Shown piece after piece: positions 47,764 through 58,190 of a DNA stretch of 64,000 bases. Where the stretch lies: NCBI RefSeq assembly GCF_033063295.1, contig NZ_JAWJZH010000001.1, positions 1,798,001 through 1,862,000 of the forward strand. Direction: 5' to 3'. Under the pieces are notes generated by a model. That model was given only the letters and a program-made list of their open reading frames with translations, had not been told where the DNA came from and made no database searches. The DNA comes from Nitrosomonas sp. Is35. GTDB lineage: Bacteria; Pseudomonadota; Gammaproteobacteria; Burkholderiales; Nitrosomonadaceae. The position numbers and the translations under genes are program-made. Numbering within the stretch: position 1 is the first letter of the stretch; each line of letters begins with the position of its first letter.

Positions 47764-48215
47764 CGATTATTCCGCTGAAGATTTTGGCGTTCAGGCAAAT
47801 GACGAATGGCGTCCGCGTTGCTGCTCGAAAACACTTTATCCGCTGCTTGTTGCCAAGGCAACCACATGAAGTTTAAATGTTCTCTGGCGGCAATCCGGAT
47901 TGGCAGGATGCCAGGTAAGCTTAACCCAAACACATGTTCGGTATTGAACCGAACATCCGGTCCATAGCGCCAACGCCACTCTTCGTAAATTTCATAGCGA
48001 TTTTCAGTTTGCCAATCAGTCAGCGCATAATCGGCAACGTTCAAACCGGTTTCTTCAAATACTTCCCGTGCTGCTGTTTGTGTCAATGTTTCACTAGAGT
48101 CCTGGCTTCCAGTCACCGATTGCCAGTAACCGGGGTGATCGGCGCGCTCCAGCAATAAAACCTGCAAATCAGCGGTATGAATCACCACCAACACAGAAAC
48201 CGGTATTTTGTACAT
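47760..48215 (-). CDS. nudB: dihydroneopterin triphosphate diphosphatase (NudB-like)
   Basis: The 151-residue Nudix hydrolase has the full Nudix box: GSQDSSETLTQTAAREVFEE followed by TGL. The start KIPVSVLVVIHTADLQVLLL and the Trp-rich EEWRWRYGPDVRFNTEHVF segment match NudB, which removes pyrophosphate in folate synthesis. ATG 48215 is preferred over 48221 because GGGTG lies upstream. It follows aspS after about 20 bases, a pairing common in proteobacteria. Confidence 0.85.
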   Translation of the reverse strand: MYKIPVSVLVVIHTADLQVLLLERADHPGYWQSVTGSQDSSETLTQTAAREVFEETGLNVADYALTDWQTENRYEIYEEWRWRYGPDVRFNTEHVFGLSLPGILPIRIAAREHLNFMWLPWQQAADKVFSSSNADAIRHLPERQNLQRNNR

Positions 48216-48236
48216 CCACAAACACCCGGTTGCCCG

Positions 48237-50018
48237 TTAACTGGGCTTGGTTTCAACCTGTCGCAGACGGATGTTCAATTCCCGCAATTGTTTTTCATCC
48301 ACGGTGCTGGGCGCATGCGTTAACAAGCACTGCGCGCGCTGCGTTTTAGGAAACGCAATCACGTCCCGGATCGATTCCGAACCGGTCATCATCGTCAGAA
48401 TACGATCCAGGCCGAATGCAATCCCACCATGCGGCGGCGCGCCGTATTGCAGCGCTTCCAGCAAGAAACCGAATTTCTCTTGTGCTTCCTGTTCGGAAAT
48501 ATTGAGTGCGCGGAACACCTTCGATTGCACTTCCTGGCGATGTATCCGCACCGATCCGCCGCCAATTTCGGAGCCATTCAGCACCATGTCGTACGCTTTG
48601 GAAAGCGCTTTGCCCGGATCGGTTTCGAGCAAGTCCTCGTGCCCGTCAGCCGGAGACGTAAACGGGTGGTGCAATGCTTGCCAGCGATTTTCTTCCTCAT
48701 CCCGTTCAAACATCGGAAAATCGACAACCCATAGCGGTTTCCAGCCGGATTCAGCGTGTCCGTGCTGATGTCCGATTTTGATACGCAGCGCACCCAATGA
48801 TTCGTTGACGACTTTGGTTTTGTCCGCCCCAAAGAAAATCAAATCGCCATCCTTTGCGTTGGTGCGCGCCAGAATGGTTTTAATTGTTTCTTCCGGTAAG
48901 AATTTCAGAATCGGCGATTGCAACCCTTCCACACCAGCCGCGAGATTATTGACTTTGATATAAGCCAAGCCTTTGGCGCCGTAAATTGCGACAAAGCTGG
49001 TGTAATCGTCGATTTCCTTGCGTGACAATTCCCCACCCCTGGGCACGCATAGCGCCGCGACACGGCCATCGGGTTTTTCCGCGGCTTCACGGAATACCTT
49101 GAACGGCACATCTTTCATGATGTCGGTCAATTCGGTGAATTCCAGCGGGATACGCAAATCCGGCTTATCCGAACCGTATTTGTGCATGGCATCGGCATAA
49201 GTGAGACGCGGAAAAGGATCGGGTAAATCCACATTGCTCACGGTTTTGAACAAGCCGCGTATCATTTCTTCCATCAACGACATGATCTCATCCGCTGACA
49301 GAAATGAGGTTTCAATATCGATTTGCGTGAATTCGGGCTGCCGGTCGGCGCGTAGATCTTCATCGCGGAAGCAGCGCGTGATCTGATAATACCGGTCGAA
49401 TCCGGATACCATCAGAAGCTGCTTGAACAATTGCGGTGATTGCGGTAAAGCAAAAAAATGACCGGCATTCACCCGTGACGGCACCAGGTAATCGCGCGCG
49501 CCTTCCGGTGTGGATTTGGTCAGCATCGGCGTTTCAATGTCGAGAAATCCATGTTGATCGAGAAACACACGCACCGCCATCGCCACTTTATGCCGCAAGC
49601 GCAGATTCGATTGCATCGCAGGACGGCGTAAATCCAGATAACGATGTTCCAGCCGCACTGCTTCGCTGATATTGTCGTCATCCATCAGGAACGGGGGCGT
49701 CAGTGACGGATTCAATACCTCAATGGAGGCCACCAGAATCTCAATCTCACCGCTGACCAACGCGGTATTGATCGTTCCCTCCGGACGTTTTCTCACTTTA
49801 CCGGTAATTTTCAGGACGAATTCATTGCGAATTTTTTCCGCGACCTGAAATGTTTCCACGCTATCGGGATCGCACACGATCTGTACCAGTCCTTCACGAT
49901 CGCGCAAATCAATGAAGATCACACCACCATGATCCCTGCGCCGGTGCACCCAGCCGAAAAGAGTTACGGTTTGACCCAGATATCCGGTGTTAATGGCGCC
50001 ACAGTAGTTTGTACGCAT
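48237..50018 (-). CDS. aspS: aspartyl-tRNA synthetase
   Basis: The 593-residue class II synthetase has the N-terminal OB domain ([20 protein letters not shown]), motif 2 ([20 protein letters not shown]), the bacterial GAD insertion, and motif 3 ([14 protein letters not shown]). It is the bacterial type. In organisms that lack asparaginyl-tRNA synthetase this enzyme can also charge tRNA-Asn, but that cannot be decided here. It leads the transcript with nudB. Confidence 0.96.
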   Translation of the reverse strand: MRTNYCGAINTGYLGQTVTLFGWVHRRRDHGGVIFIDLRDREGLVQIVCDPDSVETFQVAEKIRNEFVLKITGKVRKRPEGTINTALVSGEIEILVASIEVLNPSLTPPFLMDDDNISEAVRLEHRYLDLRRPAMQSNLRLRHKVAMAVRVFLDQHGFLDIETPMLTKSTPEGARDYLVPSRVNAGHFFALPQSPQLFKQLLMVSGFDRYYQITRCFRDEDLRADRQPEFTQIDIETSFLSADEIMSLMEEMIRGLFKTVSNVDLPDPFPRLTYADAMHKYGSDKPDLRIPLEFTELTDIMKDVPFKVFREAAEKPDGRVAALCVPRGGELSRKEIDDYTSFVAIYGAKGLAYIKVNNLAAGVEGLQSPILKFLPEETIKTILARTNAKDGDLIFFGADKTKVVNESLGALRIKIGHQHGHAESGWKPLWVVDFPMFERDEEENRWQALHHPFTSPADGHEDLLETDPGKALSKAYDMVLNGSEIGGGSVRIHRQEVQSKVFRALNISEQEAQEKFGFLLEALQYGAPPHGGIAFGLDRILTMMTGSESIRDVIAFPKTQRAQCLLTHAPSTVDEKQLRELNIRLRQVETKPS

Positions 50019-50119
50019 AGTTCTATTCAGTAGTCAGAATGGTGAGATAAGTGATTTTCCGGTATTACCGGCAGTAGCCAAGTACATGCATCGCGTTGTA
50101 TTGGGATATTGCGGATCCG

Positions 50120-50425
50120 TTAATCGGCAGCCGCCGTGGAAGCGGAACTGCTTTCTGTTGTTGCCGGTGAATCCGTAGCGGCAGATGCCGCAGGTTGCGT
50201 ATTTTCTTTTGCACTGGCTTTGGATTCCGTTTTCTGTGTTTTATTATTCTTAAAGTCAGTGACATACCAGCCGCTTCCTTTTAGCTGAAATCCAGCCGCA
50301 GAAATACGCTTCACATAATTGCTGCCGCCGCAGACAGGACAAACTGCAATAGGTGCATCGTTAATTTTTTGCAAATGTTCTTTCTCGGCACCGCATGAAT
50401 TGCATAGATATTCATAAATAGGCAT
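50120..50425 (-). CDS. FmdB-family zinc-ribbon protein
   Basis: The 101-residue protein begins with the FmdB-type ribbon PIYEYLCNSCGAEKEHLQK and the second pair CPVCGG, which together bind one zinc. The C-terminal half is low-complexity Ala/Ser/Thr. A strong GGAGG site precedes ATG 50425, and the longer open frame upstream can be ignored. Family members are called putative regulators; the real function is unknown. It is upstream of aspS on the same strand, as in many proteobacteria. Confidence 0.88.
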   Translation of the reverse strand: MPIYEYLCNSCGAEKEHLQKINDAPIAVCPVCGGSNYVKRISAAGFQLKGSGWYVTDFKNNKTQKTESKASAKENTQPAASAATDSPATTESSSASTAAAD

Positions 50426-50664
50426 AGCAACCTCCGACAATCCAATATTGAGAAACCGGATATTATACCTTAACCGCTCTTGTTGGATAAGCATCCATGC
50501 TGCCCCGGTATCCGTACCTCTCAATATGCAGCTGAATCGAAATTGTTATTCAGGCCGATTCTACAATAATGACTTTATCTATTTGACAAAATGAGAGAAT
50601 CCAAACTATATTCACTTCAGCTTTAGGACACTTTCAGCTTCAACCCTACCCAAGGAGACTATTT

Positions 50665-51360
50665 ATGATCCGTTCTGTCATTTCTGTTGCTTGCTGTTTG
50701 ACTATTCTGAGTTATTCCACGATCGCCGCCAGCTCACTCGTATCCAGCACTTTCGATAGCGATGCTGATGGCTGGAGCGGACTCACAACGGATGGCTCTC
50801 CTTCCTGGTCGGTCATCACCAGCGGTTTAACGCCCACACACAGCGCAGACGGCGTACCCGCCGGTTCCATTACGCTTGCCGATCCCGATTCGCAATGGAC
50901 ATATTTTAGCGCCCCCGGCAAATTCCTCGGCGATCAGAGCGCTGCTTTTGGCGGCAGCCTTCAATTCGATAGCCGGTATATGGTTGCGGGCACGAGTTAC
51001 GCCAATGAAGCCGAAATTGTCTTAAAAGGCGCCGGACTGACGCTGGTTTATGAAGCCACCAACAGCTTGCCAGCCGCTTGGACGCATTTCGATGCTGCGC
51101 TCACAGCCGGTACTTGGCGGGTTGCCGATACTTTTTCCGGAGCTTTGGCCACCGATGCGCAATTGCTCGCTGTTCTTTCCAACCTGAATGCACTTTGGAT
51201 CAATGCCGAGCACTTTACACCGGTGATGGAAGTCATTGCTCTGGACAATGTCAGTCTCCTGACACCGGTACCCGAGCCCGAGATCTACACAATGTTGCTT
51301 GCCGGATTCGGGTTGCTCGGTTTTGCTGCCTACCGCAGAAAAACGCTGCAAGCAGCGTAA
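50665..51360 (+). CDS. PEP-CTERM sorting-domain protein
   Basis: The 231-residue exported protein has a signal peptide (CCLTILSYSTIAASS), a mature domain with FDSDADGWSG, which resembles the carbohydrate-binding-like domains of other PEP-CTERM proteins, and the sorting signal VPEPEIYTMLLAGFGLLGF with tail RRKTLQAA. AAGGAGACT precedes the start. It is separate from the other PEP-CTERM genes and ends next to convergent hslU, the stops adjoining at 51360/51361. Confidence 0.85.
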   Translation: MIRSVISVACCLTILSYSTIAASSLVSSTFDSDADGWSGLTTDGSPSWSVITSGLTPTHSADGVPAGSITLADPDSQWTYFSAPGKFLGDQSAAFGGSLQFDSRYMVAGTSYANEAEIVLKGAGLTLVYEATNSLPAAWTHFDAALTAGTWRVADTFSGALATDAQLLAVLSNLNALWINAEHFTPVMEVIALDNVSLLTPVPEPEIYTMLLAGFGLLGFAAYRRKTLQAA

Positions 51361-52692
51361 TTACAACACGTAGCGCGCCAAGTCTTCGCTTTGCGATAAG
51401 TCTTTAAGGCGCTGATCAACATACGCTGCATCAATCACAATCGTCTTTCCGCTGTGTTTTGGTGCATCGTATGAGATGTCTTCCAGCAGTTTCTCCATCA
51501 CCGTATGCAACCGTCTGGCACCGATGTTTTCCGTTTTACTGTTCACGGAAAAGGCTATTTCAGCCAAGCGTTTGATTGCATCTTCGCCGAACTGCAATGT
51601 AACGCCTTCCGTGGCCAGTAGCGCTTCGTATTGACGGGTCAGACAGGCATCGGTATTGGTGAGTATCTGCTCAAAATCACTGACACTCAGACTGGTCAAC
51701 TCAACGCGAATCGGGAAACGCCCCTGCAACTCAGGAATTAAATCGGAAGGTTTGGACATATGAAATGCGCCGCTGGCCACAAACAGGATATGATCGGTTT
51801 TGATCATGCCGTATTTGGTTGAAACGGTCGTGCCTTCAACCAGAGGCAGCAAATCGCGCTGCACCCCCTGGCGGGAAACATCGCCGCCGGTATGCCCTGC
51901 ACGGCTGGCAATTTTGTCTATTTCATCGAGAAACACGATGCCGTTCTGTTCCACATTCTGGATCGCCGTCAACTTCAATTCTTCATCGTTCACCATTTTC
52001 GCCGCTTCTTCTTCGAGAAGAATCTTCCTCGCTTCACGGATTGTCAGCTTCCGGGTTTTCTTGCGTTCCCCGGTCATATTCTGGAACATACCTTGAATTT
52101 GCGAGGTCAAGTCTTCCATTCCCGGTGGCGCGAAAATTTCCATATTGGCGCGCGGCGCGGCGACTTCGATTTCGATCTCTTTATCGTCCAGCTCACCTTC
52201 GCGTAATTTCTTGCGGAATTTCTGCCGCGTCGCGTTATCCTGATCTTCTATATTCGAATGAACACCAAAATCTCTGGCAACGGGCAATAAAGCATCAAGA
52301 ATCCGGTCTTCAGCCCGGTCTTCAACCAGCGGCTGCTTTTTGCGGGTTTCATTTTCGCGTGATTCCTTAACAGCGGTTTCCGCCAAATCGCGGATGATCG
52401 AATCGACATCGCGCCCGACATAGCCGACTTCGGTGAATTTGGTCGCTTCAATTTTGATGAAAGGCGCGTTTGCAAGCTTTGCCAGACGCCGCGCAATCTC
52501 GGTTTTACCGACCCCGGTCGGACCAATCATCAGAATATTTTTCGGCGTGATTTCCTGACGCAGCGGATCGGCAACTTGCTGCCTGCGCCAGCGATTTCTC
52601 AAGGCAATGGCGACGGCACGCTTGGCTGCATCCTGGCCGATAATATGTTTGTCCAACTCATGGACAATTTCCTGCGGGGTCATTTGTGACAT
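51361..52692 (-). CDS. hslU: HslU ATPase of the HslUV protease
   Basis: The 443-residue AAA+ unfoldase feeds proteins to HslV. It has Walker A ([14 protein letters not shown], about residues 57-70), the I domain from about 110 to 240, Walker B ([12 protein letters not shown]) and the C-terminal LARYVL end, which activates HslV. Length is typical. It follows hslV by 93 bases on the same strand. Confidence 0.97.
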   Translation of the reverse strand: MSQMTPQEIVHELDKHIIGQDAAKRAVAIALRNRWRRQQVADPLRQEITPKNILMIGPTGVGKTEIARRLAKLANAPFIKIEATKFTEVGYVGRDVDSIIRDLAETAVKESRENETRKKQPLVEDRAEDRILDALLPVARDFGVHSNIEDQDNATRQKFRKKLREGELDDKEIEIEVAAPRANMEIFAPPGMEDLTSQIQGMFQNMTGERKKTRKLTIREARKILLEEEAAKMVNDEELKLTAIQNVEQNGIVFLDEIDKIASRAGHTGGDVSRQGVQRDLLPLVEGTTVSTKYGMIKTDHILFVASGAFHMSKPSDLIPELQGRFPIRVELTSLSVSDFEQILTNTDACLTRQYEALLATEGVTLQFGEDAIKRLAEIAFSVNSKTENIGARRLHTVMEKLLEDISYDAPKHSGKTIVIDAAYVDQRLKDLSQSEDLARYVL

Positions 52693-52785
52693 GGTTTTAA
52701 ATTCTGTGATAGGTGTGATGTAAATAGAGTATCGAATACCGTTCCGGTGTGGATTGTTACAACGGTATTGCGCGATTACCAGATA

Positions 52786-53307
52786 TCAATCAATGGTTTC
52801 GATAATATGGTCCTGGTTTGTATAAATGCAGATATCGCCCGCAATGGTGAGAGCTTTTTTCACGATATCGTGCGGCGGCAAATCGGTATTTTCCAAAAGC
52901 GCGCGCGCTGCTGCCAATGCATACGATCCGCCGCTGCCGATGGCGGCAATACCCAGCTCCGGCTCAATAATATCGCCCGCACCGGTCACAATCAGCGTGG
53001 CGTCTTCGTTAGCAACCACCAGCATGGCTTCTAACCGGCGTAAAATCCGGTCGGTGCGCCAATCCTTGGCGAGTTCAACCGCGGCACGCATGATATGTCC
53101 GTGATGCGCTTCCAATTTACCCTCAAAGCGCTCAAATAATGTGAACGCATCCGCAGTGCCGCCGGCAAATCCCGCCAGAATTTTATCGTGATAGAGTCTG
53201 CGCACTTTACGCGCGCTGGATTTGGCTACCACCGCCCCCAGCGTTACCTGACCATCCCCACCGAGGGCCACTTGACGTCCGCGTCTTACTGAAACAATTG
53301 TTGTCAT
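52786..53307 (-). CDS. hslV: HslV protease subunit
   Basis: The 173-residue threonine protease forms a double hexamer. After removal of Met1 the catalytic Thr2 becomes the N-terminus ([20 protein letters not shown]). The [17 protein letters not shown] segment and the C-terminal [10 protein letters not shown] region match the family. It is induced by heat shock in most proteobacteria; I could not identify a heat-shock promoter with confidence. Confidence 0.97.
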   Translation of the reverse strand: MTTIVSVRRGRQVALGGDGQVTLGAVVAKSSARKVRRLYHDKILAGFAGGTADAFTLFERFEGKLEAHHGHIMRAAVELAKDWRTDRILRRLEAMLVVANEDATLIVTGAGDIIEPELGIAAIGSGGSYALAAARALLENTDLPPHDIVKKALTIAGDICIYTNQDHIIETID

Positions 53308-53373
53308 GGAATTCGTTTAATTCGTTACAAAATCGCATTATAACGTATAAAACCAGGCTGATTCCGCTAGAAG

Positions 53374-54276
53374 TCAATTCCGTTTTTTTGCGCGCGGATG
53401 CGCAGTATCGTAAATCTTGGTCAGATGCTGAAAATCGAGATGGGTGTAAACCTGCGTAGAGGTGATATGCGCATGTCCCAGCATTTCCTGCACGGCACGC
53501 AAATCACCGCTGGATTGCAATAAATGAGACGCAAAGGAGTGCCGCAAGATATGCGGATGCACATTCTGGTTTATGCCTTGCTGCCTGGCCCTGCCCTTGA
53601 GACGATGACTGATGGTGCGCATACTGATCGCATCACCATGCTGCGATAAGAATAACGCGGTTACACCCGGTTTGACGATCTGTGCCCGTTGAACAAGCCA
53701 TGCTTTCAACGCTTGCAGGGCGAAATCACCGGCTGGAACAATGCGCTCCTTTCCCCCTTTGCCGCGCACTTTCACGGTTCCTTCGGCAAAATCTATGGCC
53801 GCCAGCTTAAGCTGGGCCAATTCCGCCAACCTCAACCCGGAGGAATAAAACAATTCGAACATCGCACTATCGCGCACCGTCAAAATATGATCTGCCGAAA
53901 ACGTCAGCAGCCGGACAGTTTCATCAGGAGACAGCGCATTGGGTAATTTTTGCGGTGACTTGGGAACCCGCAAACCAATACAGGGATTATGCTGATAGCC
54001 GTGACTACGGATTAAATAGCGGTAAAAGCTGCGCCAGGCCGATAACATGCGCGCCAGACTTCTACCCGACAAGCCTTTGCCATGCAGCTGCGCTATGACT
54101 TGGCGGATATGCGGCGCTTGCACCTGCGCTAAGTCATCTTTTTGCAGATGACTGAACAGAAGACGAATATCCCGGGCATAACTGTCGGCGGTCAGCGGCG
54201 ACAAGCGCCGCTCATGCGTGAGGTGATGAATAAATGCAGCGGCCAGTGACTCAGGTTTGCTGCTCATGAGCGGCAT
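53374..54276 (-). CDS. xerC: tyrosine recombinase XerC
   Basis: The 300-residue recombinase resolves chromosome dimers at dif with XerD. Catalytic residues are visible: Arg149 (SSGLRLAEL), Lys173 (RGKGGKERIVP), His242-x-x-Arg245 (HILRHSFASH), His268 (LGHAHITSTQVYTHLD) and Tyr277. The start overlaps the end of the DUF484 gene; ATG 54276 or 54267 are both possible. The order dapF-DUF484-xerC is conserved in proteobacteria. Confidence 0.94.
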   Translation of the reverse strand: MPLMSSKPESLAAAFIHHLTHERRLSPLTADSYARDIRLLFSHLQKDDLAQVQAPHIRQVIAQLHGKGLSGRSLARMLSAWRSFYRYLIRSHGYQHNPCIGLRVPKSPQKLPNALSPDETVRLLTFSADHILTVRDSAMFELFYSSGLRLAELAQLKLAAIDFAEGTVKVRGKGGKERIVPAGDFALQALKAWLVQRAQIVKPGVTALFLSQHGDAISMRTISHRLKGRARQQGINQNVHPHILRHSFASHLLQSSGDLRAVQEMLGHAHITSTQVYTHLDFQHLTKIYDTAHPRAKKRN

Positions 54277-54961
54277 GATCTTGAGAAGCGATAGCACTAG
54301 CGGCTTCGGCGTGGTCGTAACGGGTTATCGTTGTACACACCAGCTCACCCAGCCGTTTTAAATGCAACGTACCCATCTCTGGGTAAAACCGCTCGGCATC
54401 GGGACTGCCGAGAACCAGCAAACCGATAGTTTGCGTTGTTTTCATCGGAATCATCGCAAATGAATGCAGATGCTCAGCACCTTCGCCGAACCATTGCTTG
54501 ATTTCGTTCGCGACATGGTTACCGCAATACGGCTGCGGCAAACTTTCCGCGATGGTGCGCACATCGTCGCTGACCAGCGTCAATTCAATAGCCGGTCCAG
54601 CGTTATTGGCAATATTCCACAGCCGCATGGCCACCAGCGGAACGGCAAAATCTTCCTTCAGACTGAAATACAATGCATTAAAAAGCTCGTCTAGACTGGA
54701 AACGGAAAGCAGTGAAATAGCCAACCGGTGCATCTTTTCACCGATGGCATCGTTCTCTTCTCCAAAGCTGATCAACTCCAGCAATTTATCCTGCAATACG
54801 CGATTTCTTTCCCGCAATGACATGACTTGCCGTTCATTCAATGAAATGACCTTATCATCCTGCGGATGGGAAATTTGAATATCCGCCAGTAAGTCAGCGT
54901 ATTCATTGAAGAATTGCGGATGCTCCTGCAAATACTGCGCGATTTCTTCCGGTTTCATCAT
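54251..54961 (-). CDS. DUF484 family protein
   Basis: The 236-residue protein begins with the DUF484 signature EIAQYLQEHPQFFNEYADLL and then has a coiled-coil stretch (SLNERQVMSLRERNRVLQD) followed by a GAF-like domain. The function is unknown. It is the middle gene of the dapF-DUF484-xerC set and overlaps xerC at its 3' end. Confidence 0.9.
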   Translation of the reverse strand: MMKPEEIAQYLQEHPQFFNEYADLLADIQISHPQDDKVISLNERQVMSLRERNRVLQDKLLELISFGEENDAIGEKMHRLAISLLSVSSLDELFNALYFSLKEDFAVPLVAMRLWNIANNAGPAIELTLVSDDVRTIAESLPQPYCGNHVANEIKQWFGEGAEHLHSFAMIPMKTTQTIGLLVLGSPDAERFYPEMGTLHLKRLGELVCTTITRYDHAEAASAIASQDHAAHEQQT

Positions 54962-54975
54962 AATTCCTTGGTTGA

Positions 54976-55803
54976 TTACAAATTTATTTCGCCTTCAAAC
55001 ACGGTGACGGCAGGACCGGTCATCCAGACCGGTTCGTCGTTACCCTGCCAGCTGATCGTCAATTCACCACCGCGCGTACTGACTTTAACCCGGTGATCCA
55101 ACAGTCCCAGATTAATACCCGCAACAACCGCGGCACAAGCGCCCGTTCCGCATGCCAGTGTCTCACCCGCGCCACGCTCATAAACACGCAACTTGATATG
55201 CGCGCGATCCATCACTTGCAGATAACCGACATTCACGCGTTTGGGAAAACGGGGATGCGATTCGATCAGCGCGCCTTCCGCATCGACCGGTGCATTGTCC
55301 ACATCCGGCACCACGCGCACGGCATGCGGATTGCCCATCGACACCGCACTGATTGTAACCGGCTGGCCTGGCAATTCAAGCGGGTAAGTCAATGCACGTT
55401 GCTCAGCGATGAAAGGAATTGCTTCCGGTTCAAAAATGGGTTTTCCCATGTTGACGGTGACATTCCCGTTGACTTCCAAGTGTGGCGATATTACGCCACT
55501 GAGGGTTTCGATGCGAATTTCATTTTTTTGTGTCAGACCATGATCATGCACGTAGCGAACGAAGCAGCGCGCACCGTTGCCGCATTGCTCCACTTCTCCG
55601 CCATCGGCATTGAAGATGCGATAGCGAAAATCAGCTTGACCCTCGGCTTTTTCAACCAGCAATAACTGATCGCAACCGATGCCGAAATGGCGATCTGCCA
55701 ATTTGCGGATTTGCTCCCGGTCGAGCGTAATAGCTTGGTTGATACCATCCAGAACGACAAAGTCGTTACCCAAGCCCTGCATTTTGGTGAATTTCAGTTT
55801 CAT
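54976..55803 (-). CDS. dapF: diaminopimelate epimerase
   Basis: The 275-residue enzyme converts LL- to meso-diaminopimelate for lysine and peptidoglycan. The two catalytic cysteines are visible: Cys74 ([13 protein letters not shown]) and Cys218 ([14 protein letters not shown]). Length is standard. It is the first gene of the dapF-DUF484-xerC set; the DUF484 gene starts 14 bases after its stop. Confidence 0.97.
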   Translation of the reverse strand: MKLKFTKMQGLGNDFVVLDGINQAITLDREQIRKLADRHFGIGCDQLLLVEKAEGQADFRYRIFNADGGEVEQCGNGARCFVRYVHDHGLTQKNEIRIETLSGVISPHLEVNGNVTVNMGKPIFEPEAIPFIAEQRALTYPLELPGQPVTISAVSMGNPHAVRVVPDVDNAPVDAEGALIESHPRFPKRVNVGYLQVMDRAHIKLRVYERGAGETLACGTGACAAVVAGINLGLLDHRVKVSTRGGELTISWQGNDEPVWMTGPAVTVFEGEINL

Positions 55804-55823
55804 AGCTCAATCCGCCAAGCGGT

Positions 55824-56345
55824 TTAATTTCTCCAGGTCATCAAATAATCATTCATGACAAAACCATTGCCGATATCAACAATACTATCACCTGTAATTT
55901 CAAATCCATAATGCCGATACGCCGAAATCGCGGTGCGGTTATCTTTGTTGACGGTCAGAATCAGCGATTGCAGATTATTTTCCCGCATAATTTGAATCGC
56001 GTTTTTAATCAGCATAGCACCATAGCCTTTACGGTGATGGTCATGATGGATATAGAGTTTGTCTATTTTAAGCTCACCTGGCTTATTTGTAAGCATGCAA
56101 CATGAGAAACCGATGATCGCCTCGTTCAAAATCAGCTTCCGCCACCAGATGGCCGGATTCAACAGTTGCTTCTTGATCAATTCCGGCTGGTAACGCTGCT
56201 GCAGCATATATTCGATTTGTTCTGTTGAAATAATATGGGCATAGTGATGCCGCCAGATCGTTTCAGCCAATGCCGAAATGGCATCCGCATCCCCTGTCGT
56301 CAAGGGCAATATTTCCGGCTGCTCGATATTTTTGTCTATTCTCAT
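55824..56345 (-). CDS. GNAT-family N-acetyltransferase
   Basis: The 173-residue protein has the GNAT fold with the acetyl-CoA loop HHDHHRKGYGAMLIKNAIQI near residues 101-120 and the typical late strand TVNKDNRTAISAYRHYGFEI. The substrate is unknown. It lies about 20 bases upstream of dapF on the same strand and may be cotranscribed. Confidence 0.82.
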   Translation of the reverse strand: MRIDKNIEQPEILPLTTGDADAISALAETIWRHHYAHIISTEQIEYMLQQRYQPELIKKQLLNPAIWWRKLILNEAIIGFSCCMLTNKPGELKIDKLYIHHDHHRKGYGAMLIKNAIQIMRENNLQSLILTVNKDNRTAISAYRHYGFEITGDSIVDIGNGFVMNDYLMTWRN

Positions 56346-56418
56346 CTCAAACGGTTAATGCATTGCTTACAGCGTGATGAACAGGCTATCAGAATGGCCT
56401 GAGTATCCCAAAATTATT

Positions 56419-56856
56419 TTACTTTTTGGGAGATAAGGCTAGCGTGAGTGGCGGTTTATTGAATTTATGACGCATGGCATTGATGGCGTTAAATACTGTG
56501 GGTTGTCCGACAATTCGGACTTCAAACTCACGCTTGTAAGGAATATCCATAAAAGAAATACCGATCAGCATCGTCAGTATCCCTTGCCCAGGCAAAAATA
56601 GCATCAAGATACCTGCCATTAGAAATACTGCACCGGCAATATTTTTGACGATTAATCCAATCACCCTCAATACAGGGTGGTGCTCTCTCATCCAGTGACG
56701 GGGAACGCGCAAATCGAAATAGTCACTCGGTAACCGGATCAGAATCCATGGAATTGCAATCAAAGAACCGATGAAGCCAATGATTGAAGCGATCGAGAGC
56801 GCGATCAATGTTTCGGTCGATATCCATTGTTGAATAGGGGTTGTCAAATCTTCCAT
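56419..56856 (-). CDS. PGPGW-type small membrane protein
   Basis: The 145-residue protein has two or three transmembrane segments and the PGPGW-family-like turn MLFLPGQGILTMLIGISF near residue 85, followed by a basic cytoplasmic tail. The family has no known function. It lies after the terminator of amoC on the same strand and has no functional link with it that I can see. Confidence 0.7.
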   Translation of the reverse strand: MEDLTTPIQQWISTETLIALSIASIIGFIGSLIAIPWILIRLPSDYFDLRVPRHWMREHHPVLRVIGLIVKNIAGAVFLMAGILMLFLPGQGILTMLIGISFMDIPYKREFEVRIVGQPTVFNAINAMRHKFNKPPLTLALSPKK

Positions 56857-56947
56857 GATGTAAGAATACAGATATGCCGAATGAAATTATTCAAACCAAC
56901 CGGAAGATTGATCCGCTGCAAATGAGTAAAGAAGACGCTGGGCAGAA

Positions 56948-56983
56948 CTAAACCCGTTGCCAGAGTTCAGGCAACGGGTTTAG
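56948..56983 (-). terminator. strong terminator after amoC
   Basis: A perfect 14-base stem (CTAAACCCGTTGCC at 56948-56961 with GGCAACGGGTTTAG at 56970-56983, eight-base loop) lies 21 bases after the amoC stop. It isolates amoC from the downstream membrane protein gene. The U tract is short (TTC), so it might also work as an mRNA-stabilising stem. Confidence 0.8.
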
Positions 56984-57004
56984 TTTACAGTAACAGAGAA
57001 TGGA

Positions 57005-57826
<822 letters not shown>

Positions 57827-57911
57827 CTATTAAATAAATAATAATAAGTCAGTTAGTTAATAGAATTAGTTACTTAGCACGAGAAATCATATTCCCATGT
57901 TAAGTACCTGG

Positions 57912-57941
57912 TTAGATGGGTACTATCGTCATGAAAGTTCC
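57912..57941 (-). promoter_or_regulatory. possible sigma-E-type promoter of amoC
   Basis: On the minus strand GGAACTT (57935-57941) matches the -35 element of sigma-E promoters, and TCTAA (57912-57916) resembles its -10. The spacer is 18 bases, slightly longer than the usual 15-17. It would give a leader of about 90 bases before amoC. Sigma-E control of the solitary amoC has been reported in N. europaea, which raises the prior. Confidence 0.35.
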
Positions 57942-58080
57942 CGTCAATCCAAGAAAATCAAATTATGCATTACGCAACGTCATTGTTACTTTTGCGTTGA
58001 ATGCATCCGGTATTTTAGGAATTAATAGTTACTATTTCAAGTAGTTAACCTGCCAGCACTGCTATTCCGGATAACAGGCT

Positions 58081-58126
58081 GTGTCATAAAAGCGTAAAAA
58101 AAATGTAACTGTCATAAAACTGTAAC
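58081..58126 (+). promoter_or_regulatory. two Pho-box-like sites before the porin gene
   Basis: CTGTCATAAAACTGTAAC (58109-58126) matches the PhoB box consensus CTGTCATAAATCTGTCAC at 16 of 18 positions. A weaker one (GTGTCATAAAAGCGTAAA, 58081-58098) lies 28 bases upstream. A TATATA at 58135-58140 is about ten bases after the second box, the usual PhoB-box to -10 spacing. This fits phosphate-starvation control of the porin. The 376-base region also holds the divergent amoC promoter. Confidence 0.75.
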
Positions 58127-58190
58127 ATTGATTCTATATAACGGTTGCCACCGTAGATGACTCACTTTTTCAACCCTGGATCAACGACAG

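Noticed and set aside
51819..52370. Open frame of 183 codons antisense to hslU
   Set aside because: hslU is complete and conserved over this stretch; the antisense product is rich in Arg, Ser and Pro, as expected for a shadow.
55093..55665. Open frame of 190 codons antisense to dapF
   Set aside because: Fully within dapF, which has both catalytic cysteines and standard length.
56874..56951. 25-codon open frame between the PGPGW gene and the amoC terminator, plus strand
   Set aside because: No ribosome binding site, and its stop codon lies inside the terminator stem; too short to support.
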